Below are positions 52,773-60,299 of a stretch of 64,000 bases of DNA, one piece after another (the first letter of the stretch is position 1; the number at the start of each line of letters is the position of its first letter). Below the pieces are notes generated by a model that saw only the letters and a list, made by a program, of their open reading frames with translations, ran no database searches and was not told where the DNA came from. The DNA lies in contig NZ_CP146614.1 in assembly GCF_037094685.1 (NCBI RefSeq), positions 620,001 to 684,000 of the forward strand. The letters are read 5' to 3'. The position numbers and the translations under genes are program-made. Source of the stretch: Massilia sp. METH4 (GTDB lineage: Bacteria > Pseudomonadota > Gammaproteobacteria > Burkholderiales > Burkholderiaceae_D).

Positions 52773-54181
52773 CGTTGTACCTGCTGCTCGTGCATGCCCT
52801 GACGCCCGTCATCATCGGCTATTTCATCCTTCTCAACGGCGCCTATCTGACGCTGAACCTGCTGTCCATCATTGCGCTGAGACGACGCAGCCGCGATGCC
52901 GTGCTGGACAGCCTGCCGCAGGTCTATTCCGGCCTCGAACCGCCGATCAGCCTGCTCGTGCCTGCCTATAACGAGGAAGCAACTATCGCCGCCTCGGTGC
53001 GCTCGATGCTGCAATTGTCGTATGCCGAACTGGAAATCATCGTCGTCAACGACGGCTCGAAGGATCGTACGCTGGAAGTACTGATCGACGAATTTTCCCT
53101 GCGGCCTTTCCCCGAGGCCTACCGCATACAGGTCGCCACGAAACCGGTGCTGGCGATCTATCGTTCCCTGCGCTACCCGAACCTGCGTGTCATCGACAAG
53201 GTCAACGGCGGCAAGGCCGATTCGCTCAACGCCGGCATCAACGCGTCGCGCTACCCGTTGTTCTGCGGCGTCGACGCCGACTCGATCCTGCAGCGCGACA
53301 GCCTGCAGAAACTGGTTCGCCCCTACCTTGCCGACGCGACGACGGTCGCCACCGGCGGCACGGTACGCGTGGCAAACGGTTGCACGGTCTCGGGCGGCTT
53401 CCTGACGCGCGTCGGCTTGCCGAACAACCCCTGGGCGTTGTTCCAGGTCGTCGAATACCTGCGGGCCTTCCTGTTCGGCCGGCTCGGCTGGTCGGTCGTC
53501 AACGGGATGCTGATCATATCCGGCGCCTTCGGCCTGTTCCGCAAGCAGACCGTCATCGACGTGGGCGGCTACCGGCCCAACACGATCGGCGAGGATATGG
53601 AACTCGTCGTGCGCATGCATCGGGTGCTGCGCGAGCGGCGGCAGCCCTACCGGGTCGAATTCGTGCCGGACCCGGTCTGCTGGACCGAAGCCCCGGAAGA
53701 CATCGCCACATTGCGCAATCAGCGCATCCGCTGGCAGCGGGGCCTGGCGGAAAGCCTGTCGCTGAACTGGAAGCTGATGTTCAGTTTGCGCGGCGGTGTG
53801 CCGGGCTGGCTGGCCTTTCCATTCATGATGCTGTTCGAATGGCTGGGTCCGGTCGTCGAGCTGGCGGGCTACCTGTTCATGATCGCGGCGTGGGTGCTCG
53901 GGGCGATCTCGTGGCAAGCGTTCGCCACGTTCCTGTTCCTTGCGGTCGGCCTCGGCATCCTGTTGTCCGCATCGGGCTTGCTGCTCGAAGAGATGTCGTT
54001 CCATATCTATCCCCGCCCCCGCCAGTTGCTGGTACTCGGCCTGATCGTCGTCATCGAAAACTTCGGTTACCGGCAGCTGAACAGCTGGTGGCGGCTCGTC
54101 GGACTGTGGCGCTGGGTGCGGCAGCAGGAGTCCACCTGGGGTACCATGAAGCGCAAGGGCAACTGGCAGCGCAAGGTGTAG
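52769..54181 (+). CDS. Family-2 processive glycosyltransferase
   Basis: The 470-residue membrane enzyme has an N-terminal helix, a GT2 catalytic domain (LLVPAYNEEATIAASV, VVNDGSKD, DAD in FCGVDADSIL, TIGEDMELVV and the QRIRWQRG motif) and three or four C-terminal helices (about 345-440). DxD, ED and Q(Q/R)xRW are the marks of processive synthases such as cellulose, poly-GlcNAc and hyaluronan synthases. No PilZ domain is present, so c-di-GMP is unlikely to act on it directly. It follows the HEAT gene with an ATGA overlap and precedes the putative glycosidase by 3 bp. Confidence 0.9.
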   Translation: MTLYLLLVHALTPVIIGYFILLNGAYLTLNLLSIIALRRRSRDAVLDSLPQVYSGLEPPISLLVPAYNEEATIAASVRSMLQLSYAELEIIVVNDGSKDRTLEVLIDEFSLRPFPEAYRIQVATKPVLAIYRSLRYPNLRVIDKVNGGKADSLNAGINASRYPLFCGVDADSILQRDSLQKLVRPYLADATTVATGGTVRVANGCTVSGGFLTRVGLPNNPWALFQVVEYLRAFLFGRLGWSVVNGMLIISGAFGLFRKQTVIDVGGYRPNTIGEDMELVVRMHRVLRERRQPYRVEFVPDPVCWTEAPEDIATLRNQRIRWQRGLAESLSLNWKLMFSLRGGVPGWLAFPFMMLFEWLGPVVELAGYLFMIAAWVLGAISWQAFATFLFLAVGLGILLSASGLLLEEMSFHIYPRPRQLLVLGLIVVIENFGYRQLNSWWRLVGLWRWVRQQESTWGTMKRKGNWQRKV

Positions 54182-54184
54182 GCC

Positions 54185-55837
54185 GTGCGGATGCTCCTTC
54201 CATTCCTTGTGTTGACGACCGCAATGCCCGCCTGCGCCACCACGCTGCAGATTTGCCCCGACACCGTTCCCTCGGCCGCCCCACAGGCCAGTTTCGTCCG
54301 CGCCGACGGATCGGCAGCCCATCTGGTGGTCGCACCCTACCCGCTGCCGGGCTGCTCGGGCGCCCTTGCCCTCCCCGTCGCGACGGACGAGGTGCTGTCT
54401 CTCCACCCGCTGCCGGATCGCACCGGCGACACGCTGCTGCTGTACGGCCGTGGCGCCACGGGACCGTTCAGGATCGCATCGGCCGAGATACCCGCCGGCG
54501 ACGACGCGGAGGCACGCAAGCCCTTCCCGCTCGATGAAGATTTAATGCCGCTGCTTGCCGGGCGCGCCTTCGGTGTGGAAGAACGGGTCGCGATACGCCG
54601 CCATGGAAGCGCGCTGGTCCTCGACTGTGCCGCGGGGACGCGTCCGGCCGGTGCAATCCTGACGGGTCCCTGGTCCCTGCCGCTGGCACGGGCCCGGCTG
54701 CATTGGCAGGCCCGCGGCCATGGCACGTTCGCGCTGGCGATGGCAGATGCGTCGCTTGCCTCCCGCGAGTCCGCCATCGGACTGGGGCATATCGAATCGG
54801 GTGCCGGGCAGGCCGATCTGCCAGGTGCCGGATTCGCGCGCGAGGAATGGCGACACTTCACGATCGCCTGCCCCGACAACGGCGCATCGATACGCTTGGC
54901 CGCGCTGCGACTCGTCACCCAAGCCTCCCTGCCGCCGGCCCGCGCCACCTGGATATGGTCCGCCGACATGTGGCGTCATGCGCCTCGTCAGGTGCTCGAG
55001 CACGCGGCAAGCCATGGCATCGGCACGCTGTTCGTCACGGTGCCGGTCCGCCATGGCGCCGTGCAGGCGCCCGCCGCACTGGCATCGTTCGTTCGCGCAG
55101 CGGGTCGCCGAGGCATGACGGTCTGGACGGTGGACGGCGATCCGCGCATGGTGCTGCCCGGCGAGCAGGCGAACACCATCGGACGTGTCCGCGCCTACGC
55201 TGCCTACAACGGTTCCGTGCACGCCGATGCCAGGCTGGCCGGGGTACAGTTCGATGTCGAACACTACCTGCTGCCGGGATATGAAGCGGCTGCCGCCCAG
55301 CTCGACTCGCGTTACGGCACCCTCGCCTGCGCACTGCGCGATGCCGCGGGCGCCATGGCGCTCGACTTCGTCATTCCGTTCTGGTGGCGCCCCGGCTCGG
55401 TCATGCTCGACGCGCTGGCGCGGTGCGCCACGTCGGTCACCATCATGGATTACCGCACCGACCCGGCCCAGATAGCCGCATTCGCGCAACCATTGCTCGA
55501 CTGGGGAGTCGTGCATGCCAGGCAGGTCCGCATCGCGCTGGAAGCGGGGCCGGTCGCCGCGGAACGCCAGCGCCGTTACGTGCGGGCGCAGTCCGGGGAA
55601 TTATGGATGGTCGAGGTCGGGGGACAGCGCGCATTGTTGCTGCTCGATGCCGCTCGACCGAACCCCGTTGGCCCTGCCTATCGCCTGGGCCATGAACGGA
55701 TACTCGATGGCAGCGAGACCACGTTCCATGGAAGGGAGCCGGCGCTGCTGGCCTTGCTGCCGGGCCTGGAAAGACAGTTCTCCGCCTGGACATCGTTCGC
55801 GGGATTTGCACTGCACGCGCTGCCGGTGCGCCGCTAG
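54185..55837 (+). CDS. Exported protein with TIM-barrel glycosidase-like domain
   Basis: The 550-residue protein has a signal peptide (to about PACATT), a beta-rich N-terminal region (to about 255) and a C-terminal region resembling a TIM barrel. That region has WIWSADMWR at its first strand, LFVTVPV, VWTVDGDPRM, LAGVQFDVEHYLLPGY (D and E are candidate acids), LDFVIPFWW and VTIMDYRTDP. Comparable genes are found beside polysaccharide synthases. It probably trims or modifies the polymer in the periplasm. The frame is sound but the family is unnamed to me. It overlaps the convergent kinase gene by 4 bp. Confidence 0.7.
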   Translation: MRMLLPFLVLTTAMPACATTLQICPDTVPSAAPQASFVRADGSAAHLVVAPYPLPGCSGALALPVATDEVLSLHPLPDRTGDTLLLYGRGATGPFRIASAEIPAGDDAEARKPFPLDEDLMPLLAGRAFGVEERVAIRRHGSALVLDCAAGTRPAGAILTGPWSLPLARARLHWQARGHGTFALAMADASLASRESAIGLGHIESGAGQADLPGAGFAREEWRHFTIACPDNGASIRLAALRLVTQASLPPARATWIWSADMWRHAPRQVLEHAASHGIGTLFVTVPVRHGAVQAPAALASFVRAAGRRGMTVWTVDGDPRMVLPGEQANTIGRVRAYAAYNGSVHADARLAGVQFDVEHYLLPGYEAAAAQLDSRYGTLACALRDAAGAMALDFVIPFWWRPGSVMLDALARCATSVTIMDYRTDPAQIAAFAQPLLDWGVVHARQVRIALEAGPVAAERQRRYVRAQSGELWMVEVGGQRALLLLDAARPNPVGPAYRLGHERILDGSETTFHGREPALLALLPGLERQFSAWTSFAGFALHALPVRR

Positions 55838-58107
55838 TGTGGCGCCGCCGGACCGGGGCACCGGGTTTGCTGGGGCAGCACGATGTAGAACTGGGTGCCG
55901 TGGTCCGGTTGCGACACGAAACCAATGTCGCCACCGTGCTCTTCGATGATGGCCTTGCAGATCGCCAGGCCGAGCCCGGTGCCCTCCCGGCGGCGCGAAT
56001 CCGAACTGTCGGCCTGCGCGAACCTTTGGAAGATGCGGTCCTGAAACTCGGCCGGAATGCCCCTGCCCTGGTCGCACACCGCCACCGACACGGCATTCTC
56101 CTCCTGCTCGACGCGCACATGGACGACGCCGCCGGCTGGCGAGAACTTGATCGCGTTCGACAGCAGGTTGACCAAGACCTGGATGATGCGGTCATGGTCG
56201 GCAAGCACTTCCAGGCCTGTGGCATCGCCATCGACCACCAGCCGGACATCGCGCGCCGCCGCAGTACCGGCGACCGTATCGATCGCCTGGCGCAGCAGCG
56301 GCGACAACGGCTGGCTGCGGATTTCGAACTGCAGGTTTCCCGACTCGATCTTTTCCATGTCGAGCATGTCATTGACGAGCCGGATCATGCGCTCGGTACT
56401 CCGGCACGCCACGTCGATCAGCATTCCCGCGTCCCGCGGCAGTTCGCCCGCCATTCCTTGCGAGAGCATCAGCAACGAAGCGTTAATCGACGTCATCGGT
56501 GTACGCAGTTCGTGCGAAACCGTGGAGATGAACTCCTTCTTCATGCGCTCGACCCGCTTGCGCTCGGAAATGTCGTGCACGAAGACCCCGAAATAGTCCC
56601 CGTTGGGTGTCGCCGCGCGGCCCACCGTTACCTCGACCGCCACCTCCTCGCCGCGCCGGTCGAGCAGCAGCCATTCGAAACGCTGCCGCGGCGTGCCAGC
56701 CGTTCCGCCGCACAGTCCCTGCAGCACAGTTTCGTGGCCCTGGCGGAAACGCGGTGGTATCAGAAGCTCGACATACGACCGCCCCCCGACTTCTTCCCGG
56801 CGCCAGCCGAAGAGCCTCTGCGCGGCGGGATTCCAGTCGCGGATATCGCCCTTGGCCGAAATCGAGATGAACGCATCGGGCGCGTTCTCGATGATCGTCT
56901 GGATGCGTGCCTCGTCGGCATGCGCCTGCGCGCGTGCCTGTTCCAGTTCCTCGGTACGCCGCGCTACCCGTTGCTCCAACGTACGATTGAGTTCGTCGAG
57001 CGCCTGCTCACGCTGCAATAGCCCCGAGATCAACCGGTTCAGCGCGTCCACCAGCGCCCGTACTTCGGAATAGGCACGAGGCGGCAGTGCGATGGCATGC
57101 GCCTGGGCGCTCTTGATCCGCTCGGCCGTCGCGGCGAGGTCGCGCAGCGGCCGGGCGAGGTACCTGGCCATCAGGTAACCGAGCAGGGATGAAAGCAGCG
57201 CGGCGGCGACGCCAGCGAGCATGACACGCTTTTGCAGCGCGCGCGCGGTACGGTATGCTTCGTCCGCTTCTTGCCTGACGACGACCCGCCAGCCCAGGCC
57301 CGGATAATCGCGATATCCACGGGTACTGGCATGCCCGACGAGAAAACCGCCGTCCGTCCAGGTGTCCTCCAGATAGCCGTCGGCGTTCCGAAGGGCGGAA
57401 GACAGGGTACGTGCTGGTATGCTTGTGTGCTTGCCGGAGCCGAGCAGAACCTTGCCAGTCTCGCTGACAATCAGCGCCTGGATATTCCGATGGCCGCTGC
57501 TGGGGAGGACCACGGAGTCGCGTACTTCCCGGGCCCAGTTCCACGACAGGTGGACCGCGAGCACCCCGGCCACCTCACTGTCGTGTGTACTGTAGGGAAA
57601 CGCGATATCGACAAAGCGGCTGGCCGCATTGGCGTCCGGGCGCGATTCCGGGGCCGGCCCCGCTTCGGACACATCGACGACATGCAAGCCCTTGAGCGCG
57701 CTCCGGAACCAAGGACGTGCCGACACGTCCGTGCCCTCGAACATCCGCCGCGTTGCCGCGATCACTCGTCCGTCGGGTCCCGCCATGCCGATCCATGCAT
57801 AGTGCGGATAGGTAGCCTGGCGCTCGTCCAGTACCGCACGGCGAGTGTGGATATTGCTGCCGGCGCCGACAAGGTCCGGCCGGCGCGACATCAGTTGCAC
57901 TTCCCGATAGCGTTCCTGCATGCCGCTGTCGAGCTTGTCGGCGATCTGGCGGGCCAGATCGACCAGCCCCAGGCCGACCTCGCGCTTCGCCTGGCGCACC
58001 GCGTGATCGCCGATAACGAATGCGATCAGCACACTCAACAGACTCGCCAGGCCGCAGAAACCAACGGCCAGATAATCGCCCAGTCCGGCGTGCCGACGTC
58101 TTTTCAT
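55834..58107 (-). CDS. Cache/PAS sensor histidine kinase
   Basis: The 757-residue kinase has a membrane helix (about 12-33), a dCache-type periplasmic sensor (about 45-285), a second helix (about 297-317) and a HAMP-like segment. A coiled coil, one PAS domain (about 400-515), a HisKA box (VSHELRTPMTSINA, H532) and an ATPase domain (NLLSNAIKFSP, GTGLGLAICKA) follow. Its sensor shares long stretches with the diguanylate cyclase at 40508 (for example ERYREVQLM, HYAWIG, SARPWF, VDIAFPY), so both may detect the same ligand. It converges on the exopolysaccharide-like operon. Confidence 0.9.
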   Translation of the reverse strand: MKRRRHAGLGDYLAVGFCGLASLLSVLIAFVIGDHAVRQAKREVGLGLVDLARQIADKLDSGMQERYREVQLMSRRPDLVGAGSNIHTRRAVLDERQATYPHYAWIGMAGPDGRVIAATRRMFEGTDVSARPWFRSALKGLHVVDVSEAGPAPESRPDANAASRFVDIAFPYSTHDSEVAGVLAVHLSWNWAREVRDSVVLPSSGHRNIQALIVSETGKVLLGSGKHTSIPARTLSSALRNADGYLEDTWTDGGFLVGHASTRGYRDYPGLGWRVVVRQEADEAYRTARALQKRVMLAGVAAALLSSLLGYLMARYLARPLRDLAATAERIKSAQAHAIALPPRAYSEVRALVDALNRLISGLLQREQALDELNRTLEQRVARRTEELEQARAQAHADEARIQTIIENAPDAFISISAKGDIRDWNPAAQRLFGWRREEVGGRSYVELLIPPRFRQGHETVLQGLCGGTAGTPRQRFEWLLLDRRGEEVAVEVTVGRAATPNGDYFGVFVHDISERKRVERMKKEFISTVSHELRTPMTSINASLLMLSQGMAGELPRDAGMLIDVACRSTERMIRLVNDMLDMEKIESGNLQFEIRSQPLSPLLRQAIDTVAGTAAARDVRLVVDGDATGLEVLADHDRIIQVLVNLLSNAIKFSPAGGVVHVRVEQEENAVSVAVCDQGRGIPAEFQDRIFQRFAQADSSDSRRREGTGLGLAICKAIIEEHGGDIGFVSQPDHGTQFYIVLPQQTRCPGPAAPH

Positions 58108-58287
58108 CAGGCGAAGCCCCTCGATGAACCCGAAACAGATAGCGTAACATCGAAGCTTGCCCGGGCTGAACGCAGCGCGCTCGACATGACGACCTGCCAG
58201 ACGATACCACTGCCTCGAGCCGCCGCTGCGGGCTGCGAAGCACGAGGCACAAGGTAAGCTTCGGCCCCGCTGGCGTGCGCCGAGCGG

Positions 58288-58533
58288 TCAGAAACCTACC
58301 AACGCATTGGTCGCCTCGATTTTCGGCATGCAATTATTGACGATCTCTTCCGTTCCCGTGTTGATCTGCCTGAGCATCTTGCTGCTGATCGCAATCATGC
58401 ATACGAGCAGAAGACACAGGATGCCAAAGCCTGCTCCGAACCGTTTTCCGATTCCCGCATGGTCAGCGTTTTTCGTCCCGCTGCTCCACCTTGTGCATCG
58501 CCAATTTCCGGCCACGTAAGTAATCCGCCGCAC
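58288..58533 (-). pseudogene. Remnant of a methyl-accepting chemotaxis protein N-terminus
   Basis: The 81-residue frame contains a canonical chemoreceptor start: a membrane helix with IGKRFGAGFGILCLLLVCMI followed by a periplasmic segment ending NNCMPKIEATNALV. It then stops. No HAMP or signalling domain occurs downstream on this strand in any frame. It is most likely the leftover 5' end of a deleted or recombined gene; the first 26 or so codons also look foreign to the family. It is probably not functional. Confidence 0.7.
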
Positions 58534-58564
58534 GTACAGTTGCCCCGATCTGCTCTAAGCTGCC

Positions 58565-58798
58565 ATGGCGCAAGTGGACAAGGGTGGCACAGTGAACGCT
58601 AGAACAGACGAACTTACCGCAGGGCACATTCAGGTAGGCCTGGTGTACCGTCAGATGCTTGGCATTAAAGAAGCAGAGGATTATCTGAGGTCAGTCGGAG
58701 TACCTGCAGATGTTATCTATAGGGTAATTCATTCGCACGATCACCGTCCTTTCGGTCCCTCCGAAGTAGTCGGCAGAACGCGAGACCGGATGCGCTAG
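58565..58798 (+). CDS. Small hypothetical protein
   Basis: The 77-residue product contains a compact helical segment (VYRQMLGIKEAEDYLRSVGVPADVIYRVI) of a kind seen in short conserved proteins of related bacteria. No signal peptide or membrane segment is present. A fair GGTGGCA lies upstream of a possible internal start. Composition is less GC-rich than the surroundings. Function is unknown, and with a decayed gene beside it this could be mobile or remnant DNA. Confidence 0.45.
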   Translation: MAQVDKGGTVNARTDELTAGHIQVGLVYRQMLGIKEAEDYLRSVGVPADVIYRVIHSHDHRPFGPSEVVGRTRDRMR

Positions 58799-59007
58799 GT
58801 TCTCTCTCAAATCGGAGACGAGTAGATGTCCCTCCTTCGGCCTGCCAGCCATCGATCTCCCACGTGATGGCCAATAAAACTCTGTGATGTCGCGCTCCAC
58901 CATGTCATGCGCGACCGCGAATCAGGAAATCTGGCTTCGGAGATCCGACGAAAGTATCGACATTTGTGCGCGCTTCCATGCGACGCCGTGAGCTTTTTGC
59001 AGACAAC

Positions 59008-59041
59008 AAAAAACCCGCTCTCCTATGAAGGAGAGCGGGTT
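59008..59041 (-). terminator. Terminator of the tRNA-Thr gene
   Basis: Perfect 12-bp arms, AACCCGCTCTCC (59012-59023) and GGAGAGCGGGTT (59030-59041), enclose TATGAA. On the minus strand they are followed by a T-run (59008-59013). The tRNA ends 35 bp before the hairpin. Confidence 0.92.
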
Positions 59042-59075
59042 TTGATACCACCTGATACTGCTTGCTACTACGTCA

Positions 59076-59151
59076 TGGTGCCGCTGACCGGAATCGAACT
59101 GGTGACCTTCGCATTACGAATGCGCTGCTCTACCGACTGAGCTACAGCGGC
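59076..59151 (-). tRNA. tRNA-Thr (anticodon CGT)
   Basis: A 76-nt cloverleaf can be folded: acceptor GCCGCTG/CAGCGGC, D-arm GCTC/GAGC, anticodon loop TTCGTAA giving CGT (codon ACG), T-loop TTCGATT, and an encoded CCA end. The middle (GCAGCGCATTCGTAATGCGAAGGTC) matches the Escherichia coli thrW type. One A-C pair in the T-stem and a G-A at the top of the anticodon stem are mismatches. Confidence 0.93.
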
Positions 59152-59214
59152 TAAACCTGTACAAACTGTTTAACCTGTTCTTCGCATCACATGTAGCGCT
59201 GCGAAAGAGGCCAC

Positions 59215-59220
59215 ATTATA
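59215..59220 (-). promoter_or_regulatory. -10 element of the tRNA-Thr promoter
   Basis: A perfect TATAAT on the minus strand lies 64 bp before the tRNA 5' end, followed by a GC-rich segment. A hairpin CAACCG-ATTTTA-CGGTTG (59222-59239) just upstream could terminate the preceding fbp gene. Confidence 0.6.
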
Positions 59221-59260
59221 GCAACCGATTTTACGGTTGACTAGGGCCAGCCACAGAAAT

Positions 59261-60271
59261 TTAAGCGGCGCCTTCGTGGTGGTAGCCCGTGACGGTCGCC
59301 ACCTCGTCGCGCGAGCCCAGGAACACGGGCACGCGCTGGTGCAGCGAGGTCGGCACGATGTCCAGGATGCGGTGCTTGCCGTCCGTGGCCATGCCGCCGG
59401 CTTGCTCGACGATGAAGGCCATCGGGTTCGCTTCGTACATCAGGCGCAGCTTGCCCGGCTTGCTCGGGTCGCGCACGTCCGCCGGGTACATGAAGATGCC
59501 GCCGCGGTTCAGGATGCGGTGCACGTCCGCCACCATCGAGGCGATCCAGCGCATGTTGAAGTCCGTGCCGCGCGCGCCGGTGGAACCGGCCAGCAGTTCG
59601 CTGATGTAGCGCTGCACCGGCGGATGCCAGTGGCGCTGGTTCGACATGTTGATGGCGAACTCCTTGGTTTTCGCCGGGATCTGCATATTGCGCTGCGTGA
59701 GCACCCAAGAACCCATCTCGCGGTCCAGCGTGAAGCAGTTCACGCCGTGGCCGGTCGTCAGCACCAGCATCGTCTGCGGGCCGTACACGGCGTAGCCGGC
59801 GGCGACCTGCTTCGTGCCCGGCTGCAGGAAGTCCTGCTCGGTCGGTTCGAACATGCCTTCCGGCGCCTTCAGCACCGAGAAGATCGTGCCGATCGACACG
59901 TTGACGTCGATGTTCGAAGAGCCGTCCAGCGGGTCGAACACCAGCATGTATTCGCCCTTCGGATAACGGTTCGGGATCGGGTGGATCGACTCCATCTCCT
60001 CGGACGCCATCGCGGCCAGGTGGCCGCCCCACTCGTTCGCTTCCAGCAGGATTTCGTTGGAGATCACGTCGAGCTTCTTCTGCACTTCGCCCTGCACGTT
60101 CTCGCTCTCGAGCGCGCCCAGCACGTCGCCAAGGGCGCCCTTGCCCACCGAGTGGGCGATCGTCTTGCAGGCGCGCGAGACCACCTCGATCAGGAGGCGC
60201 AGCTCGGCCGGGATGGTGTTGTGCTCGCGCTGTTCCTCGACGAGGTATTGGGTGAGGCTGATACGTTTCAT
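59261..60271 (-). CDS. fbp: Fructose-1,6-bisphosphatase class 1
   Basis: The 336-residue enzyme hydrolyses fructose 1,6-bisphosphate to fructose 6-phosphate in gluconeogenesis. It has the class 1 metal site in [19 protein letters not shown] and the substrate region [17 protein letters not shown] and GGIFMYPAD. Length is normal for the family. The ATG at 60271 follows AAGGGA and gives the usual [10 protein letters not shown] start. It lies 28 bp after the stop of aminopeptidase N on the same strand, so the two are probably co-transcribed. Confidence 0.96.
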   Translation of the reverse strand: MKRISLTQYLVEEQREHNTIPAELRLLIEVVSRACKTIAHSVGKGALGDVLGALESENVQGEVQKKLDVISNEILLEANEWGGHLAAMASEEMESIHPIPNRYPKGEYMLVFDPLDGSSNIDVNVSIGTIFSVLKAPEGMFEPTEQDFLQPGTKQVAAGYAVYGPQTMLVLTTGHGVNCFTLDREMGSWVLTQRNMQIPAKTKEFAINMSNQRHWHPPVQRYISELLAGSTGARGTDFNMRWIASMVADVHRILNRGGIFMYPADVRDPSKPGKLRLMYEANPMAFIVEQAGGMATDGKHRILDIVPTSLHQRVPVFLGSRDEVATVTGYHHEGAA

Positions 60272-60299
60272 GGATTCCCTTGGTTGATAATGAATTCTG

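Noticed and set aside
58691..58903. A 70-codon minus-strand frame opposite the small hypothetical gene
   Set aside because: It has no ribosome binding site and no recognisable motif; some words looked transposase-like, but too little is left to support a call.
58907..59140. A 77-codon plus-strand frame across the tRNA-Thr region
   Set aside because: It runs through the terminator hairpin and the antisense of the tRNA and has no ribosome binding site.
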